A stretch of DNA of 64,000 bases, taken from assembly GCF_001953985.1 (NCBI RefSeq), contig NZ_MBEI01000044.1:23092-87091 (forward strand). Reading direction: 5' to 3'. Positions 17,719-26,961 of the stretch are shown piece by piece. The notes beneath the pieces were generated by a model that was not told the DNA's origin, did not search any database, and saw only the letters and a list, made by a program, of their open reading frames with translations. The number at the start of each line of letters is the position of its first letter. Positions within the stretch are counted from its first letter, which is position 1. Both the position numbers and the translations under genes were made by a program. The stretch comes from Mycobacterium colombiense (lineage in GTDB: Bacteria > Actinomycetota > Actinomycetes > Mycobacteriales > Mycobacteriaceae).

Positions 17719-18972
17719 ATGAGCGTCCCCCGCTCGGACCGCGGCAACCTCGACTTCTTTTGCGCGGTAATCCTCGTCGGGTTGCTCGCCGGAGTTGCCG
17801 GATTGGCGACGACGTTCGTGCTGCGCGCCGTACAGCACGCCACCTACAACTACAGCTTCGGCGCGCTGTTGGCCGGGGTGGCCGCCAGCAGCCCGATCCG
17901 CCGCGTCGTCGGCCCGATGATCGGCGCCGCCCTGGCCGGCCTGGGCTGGTGGCTGCTGCGGCGCCGGGCCGAGGTGCCTCCGCTGGCGCAGACCATCGCC
18001 GCCCGCGAACCCGTGCCGAGGCTGTCCTGGAGCATCGACGCCCTGCTGCAGGTGCTGCTCGTCGGATCGGGCGCGTCGCTGGGGCGGGAAGGGGCCCCAC
18101 GCCAATTCGCCGCGGCGCTAAGCGATTTGGGCACCGGATGGCTCAAGCGGCTCGCACCGCGCGACCGCGAGGTCCTGCTGGCGTGCGCCGCGGGCGCCGG
18201 CCTGGGCGCGGTGTATGCCGTCCCGCTGGCCGGCGCGCTGTTCTCGATCCGGATCCTGCTCACCACCTGGCACCCGCGAGCGGTGGGCGCGGCGTTTCTG
18301 TCCTCCGGCCTCGCGGTCGCCGTCGGTTCGGCCATCACCCGCGATCAGCCCAATCTGCATTGGCCGATCGAGGAGTCGACGTATCTGCTGACCGCGCACG
18401 GATTGTTGCTGGCGCCGGTGGCTCTCGCGGTGGGACTGGCCTTCAACCGGTTGATGGCCGTGGCACGCCCGGCCCGCCAGATGCGGACTCCGTTGCTGAT
18501 CCCCGCGCTCGCCGGGGCCGGCCTGGTGATGGGGATCTGTTCGCATTGGTGGCCCGAGCTGCCCGGCAACGGCCGCAGCATCCTCACGGTCAGCCTGGCC
18601 AGCGGCATGACCCTGCTGTCGGCGCTGGCGATCCTGGCGCTGAAACCCCTACTGACCGCACTGTTTCTGCGGGCCGGCGGGGCAGGCGGGTTGCTCACGC
18701 CCTCGCTGGCCACCGGCGCTGCCGCCGGGGCGGCGCTGATCTTGACGATCAACTGGGCGACCGGCACCCACCTGCACGTGCCGGCGGTGTCGCTGGCCGG
18801 CGCGGCCGGCGTGCTCGCGGTGACGCAGGGCTCACCGATCTGGGCGGCGATCTTCGTCTGGGAACTCGCCCGGCCGCCGCTGTGGCTGTTCCTGCTATTC
18901 CTGCTGACCGCGACCAGCGCCCACGGTCTGAAACTGCTTGCCACGGGCCGCAGTTCGACGCACGCGGGCTAG
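17719..18972 (+). CDS. CLC family chloride channel or Cl-/H+ antiporter
   Basis: An integral membrane protein of 417 residues with 10 or more helices. CLC signatures are visible: GSGASLGREGAP, whose Glu is the gating glutamate, and GGAGGLLTPSLATG, equivalent to the GxFxP region. The classical GSGIP motif is not obvious. ATG at 17719 follows AGGTGG by five bases; a GTG nine bases upstream is also in frame. The gene occupies the position of vapB24-vapC24 in M. tuberculosis. It could form an operon with the TetR gene 25 bases upstream. The ion specificity cannot be read from the sequence. Confidence 0.88.
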   Translation: MSVPRSDRGNLDFFCAVILVGLLAGVAGLATTFVLRAVQHATYNYSFGALLAGVAASSPIRRVVGPMIGAALAGLGWWLLRRRAEVPPLAQTIAAREPVPRLSWSIDALLQVLLVGSGASLGREGAPRQFAAALSDLGTGWLKRLAPRDREVLLACAAGAGLGAVYAVPLAGALFSIRILLTTWHPRAVGAAFLSSGLAVAVGSAITRDQPNLHWPIEESTYLLTAHGLLLAPVALAVGLAFNRLMAVARPARQMRTPLLIPALAGAGLVMGICSHWWPELPGNGRSILTVSLASGMTLLSALAILALKPLLTALFLRAGGAGGLLTPSLATGAAAGAALILTINWATGTHLHVPAVSLAGAAGVLAVTQGSPIWAAIFVWELARPPLWLFLLFLLTATSAHGLKLLATGRSSTHAG

Positions 18973-18983
18973 TGGCGTCGGCG

Positions 18984-19826
18984 CTAAAGCGCCCGGACCG
19001 TGCCGGTCAGGTGGGGGTAGCCCTTGGCGATGTTGCGCAGCGAAATGTCCCAGCCGCCGTCGTGCTCGTCGATGTAGAGTCCCGTCGTCGCGGGCAGCAC
19101 CACCGGCTTGCCGAACCGCACCGAGTACCGGGCCGCATCGGGAATCTGCGCCTCGACGTTGGCCAACACGGCTGCCGCAGTAAACATTCCGTGCGCGATC
19201 ACCGTCGGGAACCCGAACAGCTTGGCCGCGACCGAGTTGGTGTGGATCGGGTTGTGATCGCCCCCGACGTCGGCATAGCGCCGGATCAGCCCCGGGCTGA
19301 TCCGCAACACGGTGGACGGCGGCGGCAGCTTGGGCTGCTTCTGCGGGGGCGGCTTGGGTTCGTCGGACAGGCTGGTCCGCTGCTGGTGCAGGAAGGTCGT
19401 CACCTGGTGCCAGGCGGTGTCGTTGCCGACGCTGACGTCGGTCACCAGATCGACCAGCAAGCCCTTGCGGTGCTCGCGCAGGTTCTCGGCGTGCACGCGC
19501 ACGCCGACGGTGTCGGTGACCGCGATCGGGCGGTACTGCGTGATGTGGTTCTCGGTGTGCACCGATCCCATTGCGGCGAAAGGGAAGTCGAACCCGGTCA
19601 CCAGGGACATCATCGCCGGAAAGGTCAACGCGAACGGGTAGGTCAGCGGCACGTGATTGCCGTAGCGCAGACCGGTGACCCCCGCGTACTCGGCCACGTT
19701 CGCGCGGTCGATCGGCAGCTCCTCGATGGTCACCGTGCGGGTGGGCAGCTCGCTGCTGCGCGACACCACGGGCAGGGCCCCGGCGGCGGCGCGCAGCATG
19801 TTCTTCAGGCCGCTTGGCTGATTCAT
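18984..19826 (-). CDS. htdX: 3-hydroxyacyl-thioester dehydratase HtdX
   Basis: A 280-residue double hot-dog dehydratase of the MaoC type. The C-terminal hot-dog carries the hydratase signature YADVGGDHNPIHTNSVAAKLFGFPTVIAHGMF, with the catalytic Asp/His pair. It dehydrates 3-hydroxyacyl thioesters in fatty-acid metabolism. It matches Rv0241c and follows fabG4 by nine bases on the same strand, so the two are one operon: reductase then dehydratase. The operon is probably controlled through the dyad at 21267-21282. It ends 12 bases from the convergent CLC gene. Confidence 0.93.
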   Translation of the reverse strand: MNQPSGLKNMLRAAAGALPVVSRSSELPTRTVTIEELPIDRANVAEYAGVTGLRYGNHVPLTYPFALTFPAMMSLVTGFDFPFAAMGSVHTENHITQYRPIAVTDTVGVRVHAENLREHRKGLLVDLVTDVSVGNDTAWHQVTTFLHQQRTSLSDEPKPPPQKQPKLPPPSTVLRISPGLIRRYADVGGDHNPIHTNSVAAKLFGFPTVIAHGMFTAAAVLANVEAQIPDAARYSVRFGKPVVLPATTGLYIDEHDGGWDISLRNIAKGYPHLTGTVRAL

Positions 19827-19835
19827 GACGTTCTC

Positions 19836-21200
19836 CTATGCGCCCAGCATGGCCTGGCCGCAAACGCGAATGACGTTGCCCGTCACCGCATTCGAAGCCG
19901 GGCTGGCGAAGTAGGCGATGGTTTCCGCGACGTCCACCGGCTGCCCGCCCTGCAGCAGCGAGTTCATCCGGCGTCCGACCTCGCGGGTGGCCAGCGGGAT
20001 GGCGGCCGTCATCTGGGTTTCGATGAATCCCGGCGCGACGGCGTTGATGGTGATGCCCTTGCCGTAGAGCTCCGGGGCCAGCGACTGGGTGAGGCCGATC
20101 ATTCCGGCCTTCGTCGTCGCGTAGTTGGTCTGGCCGCGGTTGCCGGCGATGCCGGCCATCGACGACAGGCCGATCACCCGGCCGCCCTCGCCGAGCGTGC
20201 CGTTGGACACCAGCCCTTCGGTAAGACGCAGCGGGGCAAGCAGATTGACGGCCAGGACGGCGTCCCAGCGGGCATCGTCCATGTTGGCCAACAGCTTGTC
20301 GCGGGTGATGCCGGCGTTGTTGACCAGCACGTCGGCGCGGCCGCCGTGGTGCTCGCGCAGGTGCTCGGTGATCTTGTCGACGGCGTCGGGCGCGGTGACG
20401 TCGAGCCACAGCGCGGTGCCGCCGACCCGGCTGGCCGTCTCGGCCAGCGTCTCGGCGGCCGATTCCACGTCGATCGCGACCGGGCGCTCGCCGTCGCGGG
20501 CGAACACCTCGGCGATCGTCGCACCGATTCCGCGGGCCGCCCCCGTGACGATGGCGACCTTGCCGTCCAGCGGGCGCTCCCAGTCGGCCGGGGGCGTGGA
20601 GTCCGCGTCCCCGACGTAGAAGACCTGGCCGTCGACGTAGGCGGACTTGGCCGACAAGATGAACCGCATCGTCGATTCCAGGCCCGTCGCGGCGGGTTTG
20701 GCGTCCGGCGACAGATAGACCAGGGCCACCGTGGAGCCGTTGCGCAGCTCCTTGCCCAGCGAGCGGGTGAAGCCCTCGAGCGCGCGCTGCGCGATCCGCT
20801 CGTGCGGGCTGGCGGCGGCGTCGGGCGTGGTGCCGACCACGGCCACGCGCGCGCAATGGCCCAGATTGCGCAGCAGGGGAGTGAAGAACTCGTACAGCCC
20901 CTTGAGCCCCTCGGGCGTGGTGATGCCGGTGGCATCGAACACCAGGCCGCCGAACTTGTCGGCCCATCGACCGCCCAGGTTGTTGCCCACCAAGTCGTAG
21001 TCGGCGTCCAGCGCCGCGCGCAGAGGCTCGACGACCCTGCCCTCCCCGCCGATCAGCAGCGCCCCGGCCAGCGGCGGTTCACCGGCCCGGTAGCGGCGCA
21101 GCGTCTCGGGTTGGGGAACGCCGAGCTGCTTGGCGAGAAACGATCCAGGACCGGAATTGACGATCTGAGAGAACAGATCGGACGAAGCTTTGGGAGCCAC
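19836..21200 (-). CDS. fabG4: 3-oxoacyl-thioester reductase FabG4
   Basis: A 454-residue, high-molecular-weight FabG. The first 200 residues form the flavodoxin-like N-terminal domain; the C-terminal part is a short-chain dehydrogenase with [11 protein letters not shown] for the dinucleotide and SSMAG…YATTK for the Ser-Tyr-Lys centre. It reduces 3-oxoacyl-CoA with NADH. The start is GTG at 21200, with GGAAGG eight bases upstream. It corresponds to Rv0242c and is divergent from fadA2. Confidence 0.95.
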   Translation of the reverse strand: MAPKASSDLFSQIVNSGPGSFLAKQLGVPQPETLRRYRAGEPPLAGALLIGGEGRVVEPLRAALDADYDLVGNNLGGRWADKFGGLVFDATGITTPEGLKGLYEFFTPLLRNLGHCARVAVVGTTPDAAASPHERIAQRALEGFTRSLGKELRNGSTVALVYLSPDAKPAATGLESTMRFILSAKSAYVDGQVFYVGDADSTPPADWERPLDGKVAIVTGAARGIGATIAEVFARDGERPVAIDVESAAETLAETASRVGGTALWLDVTAPDAVDKITEHLREHHGGRADVLVNNAGITRDKLLANMDDARWDAVLAVNLLAPLRLTEGLVSNGTLGEGGRVIGLSSMAGIAGNRGQTNYATTKAGMIGLTQSLAPELYGKGITINAVAPGFIETQMTAAIPLATREVGRRMNSLLQGGQPVDVAETIAYFASPASNAVTGNVIRVCGQAMLGA

Positions 21201-21266
21201 TGGAGCTACCTTCCATGTTCTTGCGAAGTTGGGGTATGCCTACAGCACAACCGTATCGAGGACGAA

Positions 21267-21282
21267 CTTACTGCAGAGTAAG
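21267..21282. promoter_or_regulatory. Candidate operator between fabG4 and fadA2
   Basis: A perfect dyad CTTACT-GCAG-AGTAAG, centred between the divergent starts of fabG4 (66 bases away) and fadA2 (70 bases away). It matches the sites at 17004 and 24907. One site in this place could control both directions. Confidence 0.65.
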
Positions 21283-21352
21283 AACAGTGAGTAGTATGGC
21301 CCCAGACGGGCGATTCCCAAACCGATAGACCGCAGAAACACGGAGAAGAACA

Positions 21353-22687
21353 GTGGCCCCTGCAAGCTCTGAGGCAAGCAAACAGCGCAGTTCCGAGCGG
21401 CGGCGCGTGGCCGTCCTGGGCGGCAACCGCATCCCGTTCGCCCGGTCGGACGGGGCCTACGCGGAGGCGTCCAACCAGGACATGTTCACCGCCGCCCTGG
21501 GCGGTCTGGTGGATCGTTTCGGGCTGGCCGGCGAACGGCTGGGCGTGGTGGTCGGCGGCGCCGTGCTCAAGCACAGCCGGGACTTCAACCTGACGCGCGA
21601 ATGCGTGCTCGGTTCGCAGCTGTCCTCCCACACGCCGGCGTTCGACCTGCAGCAGGCCTGCGGGACCGGGCTGCAGGCGGCCGTCGCCGCCGCCGAGGGC
21701 ATCGCGGCCGGACGCTACGAGGTGGCCGCCGCCGGCGGGGTGGACACCACCTCCGACGCCCCGATCGGTCTGGGCGACAACCTGCGCCGCACGCTGCTCA
21801 AGCTGCGCCGGGCCAAGTCCAACGTGCAGCGGCTGAAGCTGGTCGGCACGCTGCCCGCCACCCTGGGCGTCGAGATCCCGGTCAACAGCGAACCCCGCAC
21901 CGGGCTGTCGATGGGGGAGCATCAGGCGCTGACCGCCAAGAAGATGGGCATTGCCCGGGTGGCCCAGGACGAGCTGGCCGCGGCCAGCCACCGCAACATG
22001 GCCGCCGCCTACGACCGCGGCTTCTTCGACGACCTGGTCACGCCGTTCTTGGGGCTGTACCGCGACGACAACCTGCGCGCGGACTCGTCCGCGGAGAAGC
22101 TGGCCAAACTGCGTCCGGTGTTCGGCGTGAAGGCCGGCGACGCGACGATGACCGCCGGCAACTCCACTCCGCTGACCGACGGCGCGTCGGTGGCGCTGCT
22201 GGCCACCGACGAGTGGGCGGCCGCTCATTCGTTGACGCCGCTGGCCTACCTGGTCGATTCGGAGACCGCGGCGGTCGACTACGTCAACGGGCGCGACGGC
22301 CTGCTGATGGCCCCGACCTACGCGGTGCCGCGGCTGCTCGCCCGCAACGGCCTGAGCCTGCAGGACTTCGACTTCTACGAGATCCACGAGGCCTTCGCGT
22401 CGGTGGTGCTGTGCCACCTGCAGGCGTGGGAGTCCGAGGAGTACTGCAAGGAGCGGCTCGGCCTGGACGCCGCGCTGGGCGCGATCGACCGCTCCAAGCT
22501 CAACGTCAACGGGTCCTCGCTGGCCGCCGGGCACCCGTTCGCGGCCACCGGCGGGCGGATCCTGGCCCAGGCGGCCAAGCAGCTCGCCCAGCGCAAGGCC
22601 GAGCAGAAGGGCGGCGGCACCGTGCGTGCCCTGGTCTCGATCTGCGCGGCCGGCGGCCAGGGCGTCGCCGCGATCCTGGAAGCCTGA
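21353..22687 (+). CDS. fadA2: Acetyl-CoA acyltransferase (thiolase) FadA2
   Basis: A thiolase of 444 residues. The nucleophile is the Cys of QQACGTG; the other catalytic parts are NxHEAFAS, GHPFAATGGR and the CAAGGQG segment near the end. It cleaves 3-oxoacyl-CoA with CoA in beta-oxidation. GTG at 21353 follows GGAGAAG. It corresponds to Rv0243 and is divergent from fabG4, with a shared dyad in the middle. A strong hairpin follows the gene at 22881-22925. Confidence 0.95.
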   Translation: MAPASSEASKQRSSERRRVAVLGGNRIPFARSDGAYAEASNQDMFTAALGGLVDRFGLAGERLGVVVGGAVLKHSRDFNLTRECVLGSQLSSHTPAFDLQQACGTGLQAAVAAAEGIAAGRYEVAAAGGVDTTSDAPIGLGDNLRRTLLKLRRAKSNVQRLKLVGTLPATLGVEIPVNSEPRTGLSMGEHQALTAKKMGIARVAQDELAAASHRNMAAAYDRGFFDDLVTPFLGLYRDDNLRADSSAEKLAKLRPVFGVKAGDATMTAGNSTPLTDGASVALLATDEWAAAHSLTPLAYLVDSETAAVDYVNGRDGLLMAPTYAVPRLLARNGLSLQDFDFYEIHEAFASVVLCHLQAWESEEYCKERLGLDAALGAIDRSKLNVNGSSLAAGHPFAATGGRILAQAAKQLAQRKAEQKGGGTVRALVSICAAGGQGVAAILEA

Positions 22688-22880
22688 CCGGTCGGGCGCA
22701 CGTCGCCCCTGGTGGCTCGGCATTAGTCATGAGTTGAGTCACATCTGGTTAGTCGGATGGGGGTGCGGGTATCCGACCCACCGGATGGCCCCGTGTTGTG
22801 GTCTGACCCCCCGACCCCGACGGCAATACGGGGCATCCCCCGAATGCGAGCGTTGGTCCGTTTCGACGGGTCGGCGTACG

Positions 22881-22925
22881 AAAAGGGCCGCCGCTGGAGT
22901 GAGGGGATCCAGCGGCGGCCTTTTT
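22881..22925. terminator. Bidirectional terminator after fadA2
   Basis: Arms GGCCGCCGCTGG and CCAGCGGCGGCC (12 of 12 pairs) enclose an 11-base loop and are flanked by AAAAG on the left and TTTTT on the right, giving a Rho-independent terminator in both directions. The 333 bases between fadA2 and fadE5 hold this and the next hairpin; I see no gene there. Confidence 0.9.
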
Positions 22926-22963
22926 GGTGTCGGCCAGCGTTTTCTGCGGTCTGGCTAAGCGAC

Positions 22964-22998
22964 AAATCCCCCGCTTCGACGCGCGAAGCGGGGGATTT
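22964..22998. terminator. Second terminator, after fadE5
   Basis: Arms AAATCCCCCGCTTCG and CGAAGCGGGGGATTT (15 of 15 pairs) enclose a five-base loop. It lies 23 bases after the stop of fadE5. It is less typical because the T run is short. Confidence 0.8.
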
Positions 22999-23020
22999 GC
23001 GCGTGTCGTTTCGAGTTGGC

Positions 23021-24856
23021 CTAGAAGGCGGCCTCGTCGAGCTCCATGATGTCGTTGTCCAGCGTGTCGATGACCTCACGAGTGCTGGTCAGCAGCGGCA
23101 GGAAGTTCTTCGCGAAGAACGATGCCACCGCGACCTTGCCCTCGTAGAAGGACCGCTCCTCGCCGCTGGCGCCGGCGTCGAGCGCCGCCACGGCGACCGC
23201 CGCCTGACGCTGCAACAGCCAGCCGATGACCAGGTCACCGACGCTCATCAGGAAGCGCACCGAACCCAGACCCACCTTGTACAGGCTGGTCACGTCCTCC
23301 TGCGCCGCCATCAGGTAGCCGGTCAGGGTCGCCGCCATCGCCTGGACGTCGGTAAGTGCCTTGGACAGCAGCTCCCGCTCGGTCTTCAGGCGGCCGTTGC
23401 CGGACTCGCTGTCGACGAATTGCTGGATCTGCTCGGACACGTGGGCCAGCGCCACACCCTTGTCGCGGACGATCTTGCGGAAGAAGAAGTCCTGCGCCTG
23501 GATGGCGGTGGTGCCCTCGTAAAGCGAGTCGATCTTGGCGTCGCGGATGTACTGCTCGATCGGGTAGTCCTGCAGGAAGCCGGACCCACCGAAGGTCTGC
23601 AGGCTCTCGGTGAGCTTGGCGTACGCCTGCTCCGAGCCCACACCCTTGACGACCGGCAGCATCAGGTCGTTGACCTTGACCGCCAACTCGGCGTCCACAC
23701 CGTGCAGGGCCTCGGCGACGGCCGAGTCCTGGTAGGTCGCCGTGAACAGGTACAGCGCGCGCAGACCCTCGGCGTAGGCCTTCTGGGTCATCAGCGACCG
23801 GCGCACGTCGGGGTGGTGCGTGATGGTCACCCGCGGTGCGGTCTTGTCGGTCATCTGGGTCATGTCCGCGCCCTGCACGCGAGACTTCGCGTACTCCAGC
23901 GCGTTCAGGTAACCCGTCGACAGGGTCGCGATGGCCTTGGTGCCGACCATCATGCGGGCCTGCTCGATGACCTCGAACATCTGCGCGATGCCGTTGTGCA
24001 CCTCGCCGACCAGCCAGCCCTTGGCGGGGACGTCGTGCTGGCCGAAGCTCAGCTCGCACGTCGCCGACACCTTCAGGCCCATCTTGTGCTCGACGTTGGT
24101 GACGTAGACGCCGTTGCGCTCGCCCAGCTCACCGGTCTCGAAGTCGAACAGGAACTTGGGTACGAAGAACAGCGACAGGCCCTTGGTGCCCGGTCCGGCA
24201 CCCTCGGGGCGCGCCAGCACCAGGTGGAAGATGTTCTCGAACAGGTCGCCGGAGTCGGCGGAGGTGATGAACCGCTTCACACCGTCGATGTGCCAGGAAC
24301 CGTCCTCCTGCTGGACTGCCTTGGTCCGCCCGGCGCCCACGTCGGAGCCGGCGTCCGGCTCGGTGAGCACCATGGTCGAACCCCAGCCGCGCTCGGCGGC
24401 CAGCTCGGCCCACTTCTTCTGCTCTTCGGTGCCGAGGTGGTGAAGGATCTGGGCGAAGCCCGCCCCTCCGGCGTACATCCACACGGCCGGGTTGGCACCC
24501 AGAAGATGCTCGTGCAGGGCCCACAGCAGCGCCTTGGGCGCGGGCACTCCGCCCAGAGCCTCGTCAAGACCGACCTTGTCCCAACCCGCCTCGATGACGG
24601 AGTGGACGGACTTCTTGAAAGACTCGGGCAGCGTCACCGAGTGCGTCTTCGGGTCGAAGACGGGCGGATTGCGGTCCCCCTCGACGAACGACTCCGCGAC
24701 CGGCCCTTCGGCCAGCCGGCTGATCTCGTTCAGCATTTCTTGGGCTGTGTCGGCGTCCAGGTCGGCGTAATCGCCCTGGCCCAGCGCCTTGTCAACGCCC
24801 AGAACCTCGAACAGATTGAATACCTGGTCGCGGACGTTGCTCTTGTAGTGGCTCAC
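23021..24856 (-). CDS. fadE5: Acyl-CoA dehydrogenase FadE5
   Basis: A flavin-dependent acyl-CoA dehydrogenase of 611 residues, exactly the length of Rv0244c. N-terminal, middle and C-terminal acyl-CoA dehydrogenase domains are present, with [10 protein letters not shown] and the [32 protein letters not shown] region that carries the FAD contact and catalytic base. It performs the first oxidation of beta-oxidation. GTG at 24856 follows GAGGAGG. It is convergent with fadA2 and has a dyad 51 bases upstream that matches the fadA2/fabG4 site. Confidence 0.95.
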   Translation of the reverse strand: MSHYKSNVRDQVFNLFEVLGVDKALGQGDYADLDADTAQEMLNEISRLAEGPVAESFVEGDRNPPVFDPKTHSVTLPESFKKSVHSVIEAGWDKVGLDEALGGVPAPKALLWALHEHLLGANPAVWMYAGGAGFAQILHHLGTEEQKKWAELAAERGWGSTMVLTEPDAGSDVGAGRTKAVQQEDGSWHIDGVKRFITSADSGDLFENIFHLVLARPEGAGPGTKGLSLFFVPKFLFDFETGELGERNGVYVTNVEHKMGLKVSATCELSFGQHDVPAKGWLVGEVHNGIAQMFEVIEQARMMVGTKAIATLSTGYLNALEYAKSRVQGADMTQMTDKTAPRVTITHHPDVRRSLMTQKAYAEGLRALYLFTATYQDSAVAEALHGVDAELAVKVNDLMLPVVKGVGSEQAYAKLTESLQTFGGSGFLQDYPIEQYIRDAKIDSLYEGTTAIQAQDFFFRKIVRDKGVALAHVSEQIQQFVDSESGNGRLKTERELLSKALTDVQAMAATLTGYLMAAQEDVTSLYKVGLGSVRFLMSVGDLVIGWLLQRQAAVAVAALDAGASGEERSFYEGKVAVASFFAKNFLPLLTSTREVIDTLDNDIMELDEAAF

Positions 24857-24906
24857 TACGGTCCTCCTCGTTGAGAATGCCACTTGTGGTTGAGTACTAG
24901 GTCTAA

Positions 24907-24922
24907 GTTACCCACCAGTAAC
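24907..24922. promoter_or_regulatory. Candidate operator upstream of fadE5
   Basis: GTTAC-CCACCA-GTAAC, an inverted repeat that fits the 16-base pattern TTAC(T/C)-N4-AGTAA found at 17004 and 21267. It lies 51 bases before the fadE5 start. Confidence 0.55.
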
Positions 24923-24991
24923 AAGACCCAAAATATCGCTCGCGTCAGCGGGATGCAAGTCAATGTGACCTAGATTTCATTGCCTAATTAA

Positions 24992-25003
24992 CCAACCGGT
25001 TGG
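24992..25003. promoter_or_regulatory. 12-base palindrome upstream of the 2OG dioxygenase
   Basis: CCAACCGGTTGG is a perfect palindrome, flanked by TTAA on the left, 54 bases before the ATG at 25058. It resembles the dyad in front of fadE6 at 51514-51530. It is probably a repressor site; the protein that binds it is not known. Confidence 0.5.
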
Positions 25004-25057
25004 GAAGCTGCTGGTCATGCCGTTGAAATTCGATCTACCTGCGGCGATGATCCACAC

Positions 25058-26071
25058 ATGACCGATGTGCGTGGCGTCACTGCGCTACCCGTGGTGGACC
25101 TGCGGGCCGAGCCCGGCCGCCTGCGCGACGGTTTGCGCGAGGCCGGCCACGAGGTCGGCTTCTTCTATCTGACTGGGCACGGGGTGCCGCCGGACCTGGT
25201 GAGGCGGGTCCTGGACGCGGCGCGCCGGCTCTTCGCGCTGCCGCAACCCGACAAGGACGCCGTCGCGATGGTGCGCAGCCCCCACTTCCGGGGTTACACC
25301 CGGCTCGGCGGCGAGCTGACCCGCGGGGAAGTGGATTGGCGCGAGCAGATCGACGTCGGGCCGCAGCGCCCGCCGATCGGTGGGCTGGACAAGTCCGACT
25401 ATCGGTGGCTGCAGGGTCCCAATCAGTGGCCGGCCGCGCTGCCCGACCTGCCCGGGATCGTCGAGGAGTGGGACGCCGCGCTGTCCGCGGTGGCCCGCGC
25501 CCTGCTGCGGCACTGGGCGGCCGCGCTGGGCAGCCCGTCCGACGTGTTCGACGCGGCCTTCGCCGAGGCGCCGGCCACGCTGATCAAGATCATCCGCTAC
25601 CCGGGCAGTGCGGCCAGCGCGCAGGGCGTGGGCGCGCACCGCGACTCCGGGGTGCTGACGCTGTTGCTGGCCGAGCCGGGCAGCACGGGCCTGCAGGTGC
25701 GGGCGGCCGCAAACTCCGATGACGGCTGGATCGACGTCCCGCCGCGCGAGGGGGCGTTCATCGTCAACATCGGTGAACTGCTGGAGGTGGCCACCCGCGG
25801 GTACCTGCGCGCCACCGAGCACCGGGTCAACCTGGCGGGGCCCGCGGGCGAGCGCATCTCGGTGCCGTTTTTCTTCAACCCGCGCCTGGACGCGCGGATC
25901 CCGGTGCTGTCGCTGCCCGACGACCTCGAGGCACACGCGCAGCGCGTGGATGATCCCTCGGATCCGATCTTCGCGGTCTACGGTCGCAACGCCTGGAAGA
26001 GCAGGCTGCGGGCCCATCCGGATGTGGCCGCGGCGCACGGGTATTCGGCAGAACGCTTAGAAAACGGATAA
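25058..26071 (+). CDS. 2-oxoglutarate/Fe(II)-dependent dioxygenase (isopenicillin N synthase-like)
   Basis: A 337-residue oxygenase with an N-terminal DIOX_N region (PVVDLRAEPGRLRDGLREAGHEVGFFYLTGHGV) and a C-terminal jelly roll. The iron ligands are H and D of AHRDSG and H of TEHRV; the 2OG arginine is in RISVPFFF. Enzymes of this type hydroxylate, desaturate or cyclise small molecules. No biosynthetic partner stands next to it, so the substrate is unknown. It has no equivalent in the M. tuberculosis Rv0244c-Rv0245 interval as I know it. Confidence 0.88.
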   Translation: MTDVRGVTALPVVDLRAEPGRLRDGLREAGHEVGFFYLTGHGVPPDLVRRVLDAARRLFALPQPDKDAVAMVRSPHFRGYTRLGGELTRGEVDWREQIDVGPQRPPIGGLDKSDYRWLQGPNQWPAALPDLPGIVEEWDAALSAVARALLRHWAAALGSPSDVFDAAFAEAPATLIKIIRYPGSAASAQGVGAHRDSGVLTLLLAEPGSTGLQVRAAANSDDGWIDVPPREGAFIVNIGELLEVATRGYLRATEHRVNLAGPAGERISVPFFFNPRLDARIPVLSLPDDLEAHAQRVDDPSDPIFAVYGRNAWKSRLRAHPDVAAAHGYSAERLENG

Positions 26072-26139
26072 GGGTGGCCGTGCCGGGGTGACCGGCGCCG
26101 GGTAGGGTCGTTTCCGATAAATCCCGTCTCCGGCTCTAG

Positions 26140-26643
<504 letters not shown>

Positions 26644-26667
26644 TCCGCCTCGCCGGGGGTTGACCGG

Positions 26668-26832
26668 CTAGGGGCGGTGGCTCAGCTCTTCCCGAAAGCC
26701 CTGGATGCGGCTCTCGAGTTCGGCGGCATCGCTGTACCGGCCTTCCTTTTGCGCGAGCTGGGCGCGCACCGACAACTGCCGAATCGCGGTGCGAATGTTG
26801 TTGATGCTGGCGGTTTCTCGCATGGGTTCCAT
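26668..26832 (-). CDS. Small UVR-motif-like protein
   Basis: A 54-residue product: after MEPMRETASINNIR come helical residues QLSVRAQLAQKEGRYSDAAELESRI and GFREELSHRP. The pattern AxKEGRYxDAAELExRI recalls the UVR motif of UvrB/UvrC and related proteins. GGAAAGG lies before the ATG at 26832; a second ATG is at 26823. It fills the space between the convergent Rv0245-type gene and the sdh operon, where M. tuberculosis has the larger Rv0246. The role is unknown; a helical hairpin for protein binding is the best guess. Confidence 0.6.
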   Translation of the reverse strand: MEPMRETASINNIRTAIRQLSVRAQLAQKEGRYSDAAELESRIQGFREELSHRP

Positions 26833-26961
26833 GAACTGCCTTTCCGGTCGTGGCTAGCTGACCGCACGGGGCGGCCCGACAGGATGCAGTTTGGTTACCC
26901 GGGTCCCGCGACGGCCTAACGTGCCATGGCGGGATCGGCCCGGATTACCGCGGCGTGCAGC

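Noticed and set aside
17760..21281. A very long open frame on the plus strand through the CLC, htdX and fabG4 region
   Set aside because: It is mainly antisense to htdX and fabG4, rich in Arg/Gly/His with no recognisable domain; such frames are expected from GC-rich third positions.
22757..24874. A 705-codon plus-strand frame opposite fadE5
   Set aside because: It runs through two terminator hairpins and is antisense to fadE5; no domain is visible.
26677..26919. An 80-codon plus-strand frame after the Rv0245-type gene
   Set aside because: It is the complement of the UVR-like small frame on the minus strand, which has the better ribosome site and a plausible motif.
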